Source of the DNA: Anarhynchus alexandrinus
Lineage: Eukaryota; Chordata; Aves; Charadriiformes; Charadriidae
Assembly (NCBI GenBank): GCA_008711295.1
Contig: VUYV01000158.1
Span: 1,187,603-1,251,602, forward strand
Length of the DNA stretch: 64,000 nt
Direction: 5' to 3'
Positions 39,429 through 52,700 of this stretch are shown piece after piece. How positions within the stretch are numbered: the first letter of the stretch is position 1; every line of letters starts with the position of its first letter. The notes under the pieces were generated by a model. It saw only the letters and a program-made list of their open reading frames with translations, ran no database searches and was not told where the DNA came from. The translations under genes and the position numbers were made by a program.

Positions 39429-41159
39429 AGAATTGCAACCCATTCCTTTAATGTTTTGACATCTCTAGGAAAGTCAGAACTTAACATTTTGTCAGCACCC
39501 AGGATCATATCGATCTTACGGCTGAAGCTGAGATGGGCAGTCCAAGCTCCTTTCTCTGATCCTTTGGATGCTGATGCTGACGGATCACCATCCAAAACTT
39601 GAAACAACAAAACAACATCTTCAAGGAGCGGACAGCCAGCCTGGGATTTTTCAAGAGCAGCACCGTGTGAGGGTTGCAGAAGCATCCTCATGTGAGCATC
39701 TGCTGTAAGTCTTTTTATGGGACGAGTCGTGAGGCTATAAAGATGATGTATGGTTGTTTCCTAATTGTTAATATATTGAACTCTTCTATCAAGCAATATG
39801 AAGGTGAAACCTTTCCCAAGACTGGCATAAGACAGGTGCCAGAAGAGCTATACATTGCTTCTTCACTTCCCTGGAAACAGAAAAAGAGTGTGATGGTACT
39901 ATTGCGTTTCAGGTGCGATGAGCACAAAGTGACAGCGGGTCAGAGTCGTGCAGGCAGTTTTGTGGCAAGCGAGAGCAATTCAGCTGCTGCCTCCTGCATC
40001 CTCCTTCCGAGCGACTGCCTGGCCCTGACCTGAAGCATTTCCTTATGTTTTGTCAGGTGAGTTGCTGTGTTGCCTTAGAGAGCTCAAACAGCTCTGCACG
40101 GAGTCAGGCGAGCGCTCGAGGCAACAAGAAGGCAGAGAAGGGCGGCGGCAGCAGATGTGGTCAGATGGGTTTGGGCTGCTGTGGCACTAACAGCTTAATC
40201 CACAGGAGAGCAGCACCGGGTGCCAAGGTTGGGGTAAAGGATGTAGGGAAGGAGATGTGAATACCATAAAGAAAAGAAGTCTGAAGCTATCCTTTCCTCT
40301 AAGTGGCTAGGAGTTGACCTGAAGCCTTTGGTGGTATTCCTGAGGGCATTTTCCTAAGGTTTTCTCTGTTACATCTGTGTGATAGAAATGGAGAAAGAAT
40401 AAACAAAGCAAATACCCCCAACTGTAGGGATGAACCACATTTTCCTTCTTAAGCCTGTGCCTGAACAACTGGAGCTATTCTGCTGGGGACATGCAGTCTG
40501 CATAGCACAAAAAGGTCTATTAAATTCCATTCTTTTCTGCTAAGAAAGAGCTGAATTTGGAAATAGTCCCAGTTTCGCCTGTTGTCCTTTCTCACTAATT
40601 TGTTTGCCCTGCTTGTCTTAGCTTAGCTGCAGTTTATAGAAGTAACTCAGTTATACAGAGAATGTCAGTAATGGGCCTATTTCTGTAAAAGGCTGGAGTT
40701 CATGTATATTGCTCCTACTCACGTTCTTCTGAACTACTAGGGCACTGTTTAAACAACTGATGAGAAATTTGCATTAAAAAAAACTCCAACAAATAAGGCA
40801 AATAGAAATCCGGTGAAAAATTGCTAAAAAATCCTGGAATTTGTCTCCTGTGGAGCTTTAATGCATCTGTCCTTTTGCCTTGTATTAAGCTACAGGTGTC
40901 TACTTCTACAGTCATTCTCTGCTGATCCGACCCATGAGTTGCAGAAATGCCAAACGCTCATGGTTTTAAAGAAGGCAGTGAAATCTGTGCTACAATACTA
41001 AGGGATCCAAAAGCCCTGCCAGAGGGCTTTCCACACAGTTAGCTGGAACTTATAAAGCTTAATCTGACATGCTCAAGAAACGTTGGGAGGAAGGGATTTC
41101 CTAGGAGGCTGCACAAGCACGCTTGTCAGCATCTCTAGATTTGGTTGCTTGTGGCTTTG

Positions 41160-41640
41160 TCTTGAAAATCTCCAAGTCTGAAGACTCTATAACCTCTCCT
41201 GGCATGTACTACCCTCACAGTGAAGATGTTTTTGTGAATGCCCTTTGTTACACCATCTGTCACTGCCAAGCCAAGAAGAGCACAACCCAAATATCTTTGT
41301 AGCTACGCTTCAAGCTGCTATTAAATAGCCCCTTAGCCGTCTCTTCTTTGTGCTAAATGAGCCCACCCGCCCCAGACTTCCCTGGTGCATCATGTGCTCC
41401 CGGACCCTTACCTCCTTAGCAGTCTCCTGCTGGAGACTTGTTTCTCCGCAGCTCTCTTGCAGGAAGGTGAGGGGCAGTCCTGGGCACAGTGTTTAGGTAT
41501 GGTCTCACTGTCACCAAGGACAGTAATAATTTCCCTCGATATACTGGCCATGATACACCTGGCACGTGTTTTGCCTTTTTTGCAATGAGACAGCGTTATG
41601 GGCTCATATTACGCTGTCCACCACAAGCTTGCTTCTCTAT
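41160..41640 (-). mobile_element. Ancient CR1 LINE 3' fragment, diverged
   Basis: Read on the plus strand, it shows in order the same series of segments as the inverted CR1 at 10.9 kb: TCTTGAAAATCTCCAAG, a GACTCTATAACCTCTCCTGG segment, CCCTCACAGTGAAGATGTTT, an AATATCTTTGTAGC segment, and a GGTCTCACTG / CCCTCGATATACTGG segment. There are many substitutions and gaps and no open frame, so it is much older than the other copies. Confidence 0.72.
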
Positions 41641-41647
41641 AAAAAGG

Positions 41648-41685
41648 AGGTAGTAGATGGCCCATCCCTGGAAATGTTCAATCTT
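41648..41685 (+). mobile_element. Short CR1-like 3' piece, opposite orientation
   Basis: GTAGTAGATGGCCCATCCC followed by TGGAAATGTTCAAT resembles the CR1 segment coding for VVDAPSLEMFK near the end of pol. It lies just right of the minus-strand CR1 and points the other way. Only about 38 bases support it. Confidence 0.45.
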
Positions 41686-43934
41686 CATCTCGCAAGAAAA
41701 AAAGAAAAGCATTGGAACATCATTTTTTTTACACTACTCTTTAGCACTTATTGAATGACTGTGTGATGCCTTAGCACTCTCCAAGAGAGTGAATTGCATT
41801 GCCAGGGCACAGCAATGAGCTTAGTAAGATCGACAGAGGTATAAATTTGTGCTCAATTTTAAAGTTGCCATTATATTGTGCTCTAAAAGGAATTTTCTAA
41901 ACGTAATTCAAAATTTTCTACATCAAAGTGCAGGCAGGGGAGAATCAATTGATCTCTAAGGACACAAGCCAAGTCAGTCCCAAACTCATGGCATATAACC
42001 ACAAAGAGGAAGAGCTGCTAATTCCCTGCAATTCAGTCCTTTCAGTGCAAAGTGGAGGACACGCTGTACTTCTAGATAAATGCACTCCTGTCTCCATTTC
42101 TACTATCTATAGCAAAGGAAGAGCTGAGACTGCTCAAGTTCACCTAACATCAGCCCAATCCTTTCCAAATTATCTTCTCCCAGCACTGCTTTCTTCTTAC
42201 TAGGACACACGCATGTATCATGAACTTTGAAGAAAAGTGAGGAAGTGGCAATTTGGAAAGGTTTTGATTTTTAGATCAGATATAAATCATTTAATGCCTC
42301 ACAACAAGACAGAAATTGAAAACAGATTTTGTCTACAAATCTACTTTCACTATCATAAAAATTGTCCCACAGAGTCGTTCCCTTTCCCTTTTACATGCAA
42401 AGTATTTGGAGTTCCCATGGGCTCGAAGAGGAAATAGAAAAGCAGCATTGTCTCCAAAGTTTCAGATGTCTAACAGATTTATTGATAAAAAATGCTTCAA
42501 AATAGAGCTATACTACCATGCACACAATGAAGTCAAAAACTGCTCTTGCCAAAACCACAGTCATACCTGAGACGAAAACTGGAACATCATGATTTAATTT
42601 TCATTTAAATTCTCAGACTGAGTTTTCTTTTGAGGTACTTCTGTGGGAATCCACCCCGGAAGGGTTTTCAAAGGGCTCAAGTATTTGCAGATCTCACTAA
42701 AGACTCACAAGCCCTTCTCTTGTACCAGTCAGCCCCCACCATAAAATACTTCTTTGAAAAGTCTTCAAGACATGAAAAAATCCTGAGACAAAACTACTGT
42801 CACCTGCATAAACAGCAAAGATTTCCACTTAGAAGCATGAGAAGGAAGCACGGGTCTGAGCCCACCTCATGTCCTGATTACACAGAGGATGACTTGAATT
42901 TCCACCTAATGCAATACAGTTATGCCCTTTGGCTAGTGCTCAAAAATTTTTAGGGAAAAATGGCTGTACTGAGGCAGTGGGAAATGAATGTAATCCATCA
43001 TCTCAAGTGCCTCAGACCTGAAATGCTCCATCCATTCCATAACCAATGGCACGGTAATGGTGACGTAGGAGAAGCTTGAGCCTCTCTGTCCCTACTGTCT
43101 AGGTAGAAAATTCCCAACACCAAGAGCCTGAATCTCTGTCTGTCTTTTAAATTATTTATTGATAAGGCAGCCATTTTAAAGGATTACTACAATTAACCAC
43201 TTAAAACAAGAAGCATATGATCACACAGATCTCAGGTAGTCCCTTGCCCATTTTTATTCCACACTTGTTGAAGGCAGAAATGTTAACAAAAGGCAGAGAA
43301 TATGATATATTATATTGTTCAGATCTTTACCTTTGAAAGAGTAAAAAAAAAAACCCAAAACTCAATGGCTGAAAAAGGAAGACATGGGAATAGTCTGTTA
43401 CTGTCAAGAATTTTAATATTTAATATAGTGAAATATAAAATTTTTCCATTAAGAGGAAACATTTCTAGATGCTGCAAAGACTGCACTACTGATTCTGAAA
43501 ATCTTTATTGTATATTATTTGCCCCATTTGTTCCACAGGGTTCCTCATAAACTAGGACAGGGCAGACAGTGATGAGTAGGTCCTCCAACACTGAAAACAT
43601 CTTTGAAACATTAATTGTTTATTAGCATTTCAGGCAAACTCCCTGTGCTTTGTTGATTATATATTTACAGCATGATACTGAAATATTGAAACATACAAGA
43701 ATGAACTTGGTATTTTTAATTAATTTCTCTGTTAATGGATGTTGGTTCAAGAGACAAAAACCCAATGCAAACCCTAAGTGGCTCAATTATGCCATTTTTC
43801 TGTTTTGGTTTAAAAGTAAGTTTTACAAAATATGAGTGATAGAAATTTTCATCTTGGCTGTCAATATGTCATCATCATAATTTTTCATCTCATTTTGGTA
43901 AGAAATTAGCAGTCTAAATACTTGATATGAGTGA

Positions 43935-44268
43935 TCTATGAGTGACTACATCAGTGGACAAGGGAAGAACTAGGCACGTTGTCTATCTGGACTTCTCTAA
44001 GGCCTTTGACACTGTCCCCCACAACATCCTTCTCTCTAAATTGGAGAGATATAGATTTGCCAGGTGGACCGCTCAGCACATGAGGACCCGGTTAGATGGT
44101 TGCATCCAGAGGATAGTGATCAATGGCTCACTGTCCAGATGGAGACTGGTGACAAGTGGTGTCCCTCAGGGGTTGGTATTGGGACCAGTACTGTTCAGTA
44201 GCTTAATCAATGACATAGTGGAATTGAGCGTACCCTCAACAAGACTGCAGAGGACACCAAGCTGAGAC
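43935..44268 (+). mobile_element. CR1 LINE internal reverse-transcriptase fragment (0.33 kb)
   Basis: The open frame 43942-44265 shows [20 protein letters not shown], with the catalytic Asp of AFD kept, then [20 protein letters not shown] and [20 protein letters not shown]. Homology stops near 44268, before the FADD box. The element lacks both ends, which is unusual because CR1 copies normally keep the 3' end. Confidence 0.92.
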
Positions 44269-45850
44269 AGAAACCATGCCAAACTGAAGGCAGCAACAGG
44301 GATCGTTGTAACAGGCACCTCACCAGGGAGATTATTTTCCGTAGGACTTTGTTTGCCCTAATGCAATTTCCACAGGTGTATGTATTAGACACGGAAACAG
44401 AAATCCAAAGGGCGTTACTCAGTAAGGATTTTTCTCTGCTGACCCCAGCCGGTGTGCAGAACGACAAACCGCCATCCCCGGCCCAGCCCCACACTCACAA
44501 GACACACGCAGCAAAACTCAGCCGAGTCCTGATTCAGGTAGTCAGGGTTGCAGAAAGTGTCTGTGATGAACACAGACCAAGAAAGATTCAGTCATTCATA
44601 GAATTTCAAATGATACTGAGGACGGCTGTCCAAACAGTAAATGCTTGCTTTTTCTTTTCTTTCAAACATAACACTGGCTTTCTTTTTTTAATTCTCTTTC
44701 ATCTCCTGAAATAGCCAAGGAACTTAGTTTTCATATTATTTTTAAGTATTATACTTAAACATGCAGCCATATATAATTAACAGAAGGAACTACTTGCACA
44801 CACAAATAACAACTCCCAAATTAGCATCACATTTAGACACAAATGTAAACCCATAAAAGTCCCAATCTATTTTCCTCACTGTGAGCTCTTTCTTTAAAAT
44901 TAGGAGGCCTGTTTTTCTCAAGCTCTTTTTTTGTTGTTGTTATGGTGGTGGTTTAACTTTCTGGCGCCCGTACCATACCTCTGTCAGGCAAGGACCCGTT
45001 TACATGAGCTTTCACTGTGGGAGCAACAATCCCTGCAGCTGAAGACTGAAGTTTGGGTTGGACCAAATGGATTTTCTTCAAACTCTTCTCTTTTGTCTTG
45101 CCTCAGGTTTGACTAAGCGAGAGTCTGCGGAGGCAGAGAGCCGCACACACTTACTTTGTCTCTGCAGCTGGAGCATGGGGGACACGGACCTTTTCTTTTT
45201 CTCTGTTCCACAGGCAGAAGGTGACAGGCACTAGAAGTCCATGTGGTATGAATAAAAGGCAATGCAAAGAAAGCAATAAAATTATGTTTTTATGTTGTTA
45301 ATATAGTACTGGAAGACAGTTGTGGAGAAAAGCACTGCAAGCTTCCTGTAAAAGGCTGGAAGAGAAAATGACTTTTTTTTTTCCTCCATGTGAAAAATGA
45401 ACACAAAGGACAACAAATGCCAATGACAGAAATAAGAAAACACTCCAAATTATTTCAGTAGCAAGTAGCTGATAAAATATCAGTGCTCTCTCTGTTCTTG
45501 CTGGTACAGTGGCCAGAAAGACCCTAGGTAAATATGATGGAGGTGCTTCAAGAGACCTCAAAATGCTGCTGCAAAACATAACATTTTCAGATAAAGAAGT
45601 TTATGATAGCTCTAATGTGCAAGAAAGGCCAAAACAGAAGCCTATTCTTTGATAGCTGAAAGGAATTTCAAATTATATCAAAATATATAGCAATTTATAT
45701 TAGCCAGAGAACCAAGTCTTGGTATTCTAATGGTAGTAAGATGGGGTGTTTGGATTGCTTAAGCAACAGAATAAGCTTTTTTATTTGTTAAACTAAACTG
45801 ATAAGAATTTGTCTGGTGGGGAACACCTAGATTTTAAGAAAGAAGCCATG

Positions 45851-45868
45851 AAAAAAAAGGGGGGGGGG
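45851..45868 (+). repeat. A8-G10 homopolymer junction
   Basis: Eight A followed by ten G, with no recognisable element around it. Confidence 0.9.
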
Positions 45869-47999
45869 AAGGTTACAGACAGTCATTGAGTTATGCTTAT
45901 GGTGGGTGAGAATAAAGATATTATTTCTATGAGACTGGAATGTAGAAGTTGTTGATCTGAGGGATGCGGAGTCGTCACTCCTCTAACAATATCAGACACG
46001 AGCAATTAACTTGAAGTGGCAGGTGGAGTCGTTATGTACTTAAAAAAAAAAATCACACAAAGCTTGGCTGTACAGTTGTCACAACTGACCTTATTCTCAT
46101 GACTTACAGAAGCAAAACTTCTAGGAAATGCACACAGACATCTTCATGGGAAGTTCGCACCATGACTCAAGCTCTAGTTACAGATGTCCGTAAATTCATG
46201 GGATAAATTTTAAGGATCCTGAAAAGAGCTACCTAACAGAAAGTATATAGCCGGTAGCTTAAACACACTGTACAAAAGTATGCAATTTCACTGCAATATT
46301 AAGTCAAATTAAAAATACAAGAGAAAGCATGCATTGGCAATAACAGCGAGCTGTCAAACTGCACAGTGACAACTCCGTGCAGCCCTCTGGATCAGACCCT
46401 AGAACTCTGTGGGTGCCCTCTTAACTAAAAACATATGCCACAACTGAGCAAAACCGGTAAAAGACATTTCTTGGTAAAAAAATGAAACAGTCATATAGAT
46501 TCATAGTTTCCAAAATCTTTCTGGCTCTTCAGGGCGTTCATGAAAAGACAGAGCCCTCTACTGGCCTCTGCCTTCCTCCGCCCCCCCAAGTCCTTCAGTA
46601 TTAAGAAATCCAAGTGTCAGTGCTAAGAGTTATCCTGGCATACATAGTTTTCTTGGTCTAAATCTCTTCGGATGGAATGCAATATAGGTTCTAAAAGCCA
46701 TTGTCACATCTGTATGAATCTATTCCTGTATGAGAAGATCAGGATCTTATCAGAATAGCAAGCAGATCAGTGTCAGTTCATTCCTGTAGGAAACATTACA
46801 TACAAGAGATACTTAATTTTTCTTTTGCTAAAATAATTGAAAAATCTTTACTGTTGATTTAAATATTTCCAACAGATTCAGGTACTAAGATTTCAGAAAA
46901 TTATGGGAAGCAGGTTAAAAAGCTGGCCTTTCCCCTAGTACAGAATTCATGTGGTTTTGACCCCCTTTACTTGTTTTAGTTGAACACTATCCCCTTGCAG
47001 AAATAGTGTGCACTGTGCTACTTGTTCTCTGCAAATAAGAAGACACCAGACTGACCCAGCCTGGGTGGAGTTCAGGTGAGAGGAGTGCAAACTTGATGTG
47101 TTCATAACTCTACAATACGTCCCTTCAGAAGAAAAATACATTTTCAAGATGTGAAACCTAAATCTGTGAGTCCATTGCCCTAACAGAATTACTATAGACT
47201 AACACAGTACTTGTTGCCCTTCTCATTTAGATCTATTTGGAAGAATCCCTGTAATTTGAAGTCATTTTACTTAAGATGTGTGATGAGTACAGGGTCACCA
47301 AGTCCAGGCCCAGAGCAGATATGATGGGCACCCACTCCAGTTCGTCTGACCTGAGTGCAAAGCATTCCCACAGCCCCGTCCCTGCTGCTTGACTGTATGT
47401 TCTCCACTTCTGTACCCACCAGTGGTGCCAGGTCAAACTTCCATCCTCTGCAGTGGAAGTCCAGCTCTTTCCTTCAGGATAAGAAATTCTCTTTGGCTGA
47501 TGGACACTCCTACAAAGCCTTAAAGCAATCGAGTTAGGGGCCAGACCAAGTTAACACAGTGCTGTGCAGTGTTATCCTGGAAAACAGAGTTTAATTATTG
47601 TAGCACTACAAGCGAACTGACATTTGGAGTTGGAGACCATGACTGAAAAGCCCTCAAACATTAGTCAAGTGTGCTGCCTACCAACAGATGAGAAGTCTAC
47701 TCAGGACAGTCTTGCTATTGTACAAATAAAGAAATGTGCAAAAGGCTCTTAGGCATGCACGACTTGAACTGATCTTATGGCATTTTTAATGATTTTAGCT
47801 TGCATTTATGAATAGCATATGGTCAACACGACCACCTGAAAGAAGGAAATGAACAGGTGTAGAACACAGTACATGTGAGGAGCTGAGCCAACAAAGGAAG
47901 CCATAAATTGGTTTTATGTTGAGCAGCAGGATGCCACTGTGTGCTGTTTAGTTTTTGTACATGGTGTTACACTTGTTACCTATCATGCTGTTCTGAATA

Positions 48000-48991
48000 A
48001 TGATACCTCCAAAAACGCTGCCCCCGGGGCACATTCTGTGGCTCAGGCAAAATCTGGTCAGAGGTGAGGCTGGAGGCTGCCACTGGGACCAGCGTTGGTG
48101 GCCAGTGGGTGCCTTTTCCAGGTCCAAGCACAAGTCAAGTCTTTGGTGTGATACCAGTATAACTGGACACACGCTATGCTTCCCTCAGACAAGCCTGCCA
48201 CTCGGCCTGTCCAGGTTACTGCACAGTGTCTTCAAAGGCTGTTGGGAAAACATCAATGTCACTAATAAATACCAATATCCATTTTCACACACACACGCTT
48301 TGCAAGATAAGAAGAATCCTGGCTCCTCTGGGTTGCTCCCCAAAACGCTCTTCAGAGCACCACAACAGACACTTCACTCTCCAAATTACTGCCAAATACT
48401 CCACACTGATTATCTGGTTAGATCACATACGATCAACAAGGGTTTTCAAAACATCCATGTACAGCTCCTGTGGCATATATTGCCTATGTCCACACAAGAC
48501 AGTTACACAGTCCAGAATGATCCTGGACTCCACAGCTTGCCGGTTGGTACTACAGCACGATCCTCAGCATGTTTTTGGCCTAAGCAAACCAGCTCCATCC
48601 CAAACAATTTCCCAGGCACGGTTCAGTAGTCTTCACAAACCCAGGACACTTCTCAATGAGCAGTCCACATGCAGCCACCCCATTTTGGAGCCTGAAAGCG
48701 TTCAGTGGTATGAACAATCAGTGTTGGTGTCCGAGCACAATTTTAGGCAAGCTAAAACATAGCTTTTGTGAGTACCAACCATCCCATGCCAGCACAGAGG
48801 CTGCTCAGCAATTTCAGAGCGTACCTGGGGAAAGACAAGAATCAGCAAAGCCCATCAAGGCCAACATTGCCAGGATGACACATGACTTCATTGTACATCC
48901 AGTCTTGCACATATTGGTAGAGGTGATAAAAACTGTACTTGAAGCTGCACCCAAGAACAGCCCCAAAAGCCATACTGATGTGGGATATTAA
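48000..48991 (+). other. Unassigned stretch with unusually long overlapping ORFs
   Basis: Open frames of 209 codons (48000-48629), 178 codons (48226-48762) and 111 codons (48656-48991) overlap in three different frames on the plus strand. These are the longest frames outside CR1. The peptides are rich in Ser, His, Pro and Cys and match no family I know. Several frames open at once suggest a stop-poor composition, possibly an unrecognised old repeat, rather than a gene. There is no clear promoter or splice structure. Confidence 0.3.
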
Positions 48992-49693
48992 AGCATCTTT
49001 CAACTACGCCATGGTTTCACTTATGAAGAGCGGCACATTATTAGAAGAAGGGCTAGTGATGGTAGTTTGACAGGATACCAGAAAATCATAGAAACAAGAG
49101 ACTCAAGCCAAATGAAGTATCATAATTAGGAAGAAAATTGGAGATGATGTCGAAAGGAAAGCTTCTTCAGGTCCAAGGAACAATAATACATGGGGGATTT
49201 CTAAACACTCATTTTCATTCACACAAATCCACCAACTTTCAGAATGAAACACGCATATGAAAGCAAAAACAACAGAGATCTTGAATTACATTTATCTTTA
49301 ACTTAGCTGGACCTGTCAATAATGATAATCCCTCAGGCAGAAAGACCGTGCACCCAAAATGGATGTAGCACAGCTGAAGCAGCCTGACATGCATTACCAG
49401 AAAAAAGAAGAAAAATACCTGTTGCACAAAGAAACAATAAATAGCCAACAGAAAGACAAGATATAGGAAAACACCCTTACAGACCAGTATTTTCAGAGAG
49501 TTTATTTATAGAACTGTTATTTCAATTTGGCACACAATTGGAAAATGCTAATACAATTTGGTGGGACAACAGGAAAAATGCCAGACTGTTGTTGGTCCTT
49601 TGGGGACAAAAAAGAAATGTGAATTACAAACAAGGAACAATCAGGTCTGAAGACAATATTATCTGAAAATGGGCTCTATCACCTGTAGACAAT

Positions 49694-49717
49694 AAAAAAA
49701 CAAAACAAAACAAAACC
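49694..49717 (+). repeat. (AAAAC)n microsatellite
   Basis: An A run followed by three AAAAC units ending in CCCC. Confidence 0.85.
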
Positions 49718-52700
49718 CCGAAAGACTTAGAACCTTGAGACATTGGGATGATGTTTCCAAGTTCTCTAGTAACGTAGACTGAAGCTGCCAGAGGTGAGTT
49801 TAACACAACCCAGGTTGTTTGCTCTATTGGCAGAAGCTGAGCTCTTCAGAACTTAGCTTAATTTACTGTTTGTGTTTTATCTGGCTTGCTTCTGCTCACA
49901 TCGAATTCAGTGGGAATGCTGCTACTGACTTCAACAAAATTGGGTCTTTCACAGAGGGCCAATGGAGCCTCTTTCATAAGCAACGAAGCTCTGCACCCAG
50001 AGCAACAGAAATGCTGCATGCTTGTAACATTACACTGAGAAACTGTTTTCTTCTCTTTTTTAAGACAGTTTAACTTCTCCTTACTTTGCATCTTTTCTGC
50101 ATGTTCAGTACCACCAATCACACGAACCCTCTCTTCAGGATGCCTTTATTTTGTTGGCATCTATCAGACTTTTGGTAGGATCCTTAGACCTTGGTCCAAA
50201 ACATTAACAGCTTGAGGATAAACTGTATAGTTTACTGCTGTGGTCCTCTCACTCTGGAATTGTTTCCCCCTCTGATCTTTCATCTTGTCCACATGGACTA
50301 AGAAAGGAGCAAGGATCAGGTAGGAACAGAAAGATGAGGAACAGCAAAGAGGGAAAAGTGGCTGCCAATTGCTGGCTCCAGAGGGAACCTAGAAGGAAAC
50401 CAGACAAGCACTTCTGAACTCCTCTCAGATGAGCTGAAAGAGCTGGTGTGCACCTGAAAACCACGAAATATAAGGCTTCAACAACTTCTTGATACGACCC
50501 ATGAGTGGCACAAGCTGCTTGTGAGGTGGGAAGACACTCGCAGAAAGTATTAGCACTTCATTATAAGAGCTGCCATATAGAAGGTGTGGTTCAAGTCAAG
50601 GAGTCTTAGAGTCCTCTCAAAGTTACGAGTCTTACCTCCGAAAGTTATGTTACAGTGAACTGGATATAGCACAGATTTATTGTTGAGGATAGCAGGTCAG
50701 AAGACAGACTATGAATGATATTTTGGCAAAGTGAAATCTGTAATTGTTTGTGTGAAAGGGCCTAAATCTATACAACAAAGCATTGAAAAAAGGCTCAGCA
50801 CGAATGGCCTGACAGGAAGCCATCCATCCAGGATCTTCTTGGTTGGAGGCAGTCTCTCCCACCCTCATCCTGCTTGGGCTTAAAATCGCGCAGGCATTTA
50901 TCTGTGGTCCATTAAAAGTTAACTGTATGGTTATCTAACCCCTGAAAGATAAGAGAAATTAAGCTATCAATTAAATAAAAAAATGGAAATGTGTTCTCTG
51001 TTACAACTTCTCCAGCACTTTCCTCTGCTGCTTTCCTCTCCACTTCTCCAGTTTACTGTAGGAAACAGATTCACAAAGGTGTTGGGCATAACTGGAGAGA
51101 CAGTACCCTACAAAAGCAGTTCTGCCATCAGAGAAACTGCAACTGGAACGACATCCATGAGACAACGAAGCAGCCAGCCTCAGCTGGCATAACACAGAAG
51201 AGGTCCAGTACAACACTCGGTCACTTCTCATTGCACTGTTCTTGGAGAATGGGGGGTCCTTGATTTACGCTGTTAAACCAGGAGTATTCAGTATTGCACC
51301 ACTGTTGTACAACTCCAACGGATAAGAGGATGCTACAAAGATGTTGGTGTACATTTGTTTATAAACAAAAAAGCAGAGATAAACTCCAGTGCTGACTCCC
51401 CTACATACCCCTGATTTCCAACCACTGTCTATTTAAAAAAACCTCTCTCTTCTCACACCTGAAGCCAATTAGAAAACCTGTCCGCTCTAATGACCGTAAA
51501 ACCAAACATATGAAACAACATGACTAGATGAACCTTACAGGTGAAGCTGAGTGGTAATTCACCATCTGAGTAAGCTATCTTGGCCATTTTCATTATTACG
51601 CACTCTATAGGTCAGAACAGTCACCACACAAATCCATCTGTAAATATCTGGCAAATAGGTTAAAGTCAAAACCAGTAACAATATTCAACCCTTTTATGTC
51701 CGTGTCCATTTATTTAGAAAACATTCATTCAAGGAATGCAAGTTAGAACTCCTGGTATGGTACTAGGTATCATCTATGCTACCATCCACTCTGTTCAGCA
51801 GAAGGAAAAAGAGAAAATACATACAGCTTTAGAATAATTTCCCTTGCAATTACCTTAATCATAAAAGCCACTTGAACAAAATAAAAGCACCGTTGGAAAA
51901 CCGATGCTAAACCAATACATTCTCCTACTTCCCTTGTTCGGAGCAAGAACGGTACTGTGAATTTTTTTAAAATTTTTAGAAAAGATACTTTTGTAGGAAT
52001 CACCTATGCTGTGCAATTGTTTTAAGTAGCATCCCTAAAAATGGTATGACAGTTTTATGTGGAAAAGGCTAGAATGCAAAGAACAATGTTCTAGCCCATC
52101 AGCAAGACATGGGTACGGTATGATTTCCTACCACTCTCAGCATAAGCTCAAGTGACATCCATACAGCTGAGACCAAACACATATTGGAGCCAGAATAGCA
52201 GAATGTTTTAGAATGGATTGTACACATAGTTAAAGAAACAGGATATACTGAGTGTTAATGCTCTACAAACAAATATTGAAGCGCACTGGCACATGTGTAC
52301 CAAGTAAACACTTCTGAATACTTGCTGGTCTGCATAAGAGTTGCATTTACTGTAAAATGACATCTGAAATATAGTCCCCAGGTGCTTACCTATTCTCCTA
52401 TCAAAGAAGCTCCTCTTTAACCTAGACTGGGAGACCCCAAACACCACCTTAGATCTTAGCTGTGGGAAGGCTGTATGAGCTCAGGCTGTACCAGGAATAA
52501 TTAACTGGACACCTCACTCTCACCTTTTCTTCGTTTTCACAAGAAGTGAGATTGTGCCAATAAGGGTCCACAGTGAAAGGTATTGAACACTGAGATCCAT
52601 TGCAACAAAGCAATTCAGGATATAAACATGTCTAAACAAGCACATGTCTTCCTGGTGGAAGACTAGGTATTTTAGACAGCATATGGGAAGAAGGAAAGGA

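Larger units (their letters stand above)
39429..43934. other. Intergenic DNA with old CR1 pieces
   Basis: Apart from the old CR1 pieces at 41160-41685, nothing could be named. A 107-codon frame at 42630-42953 has no recognisable domain. Confidence 0.55.

Noticed and set aside
42630..42953. A 107-codon plus-strand ORF.
   Set aside because: Translation resembles no known protein, and no gene structure is visible around it.
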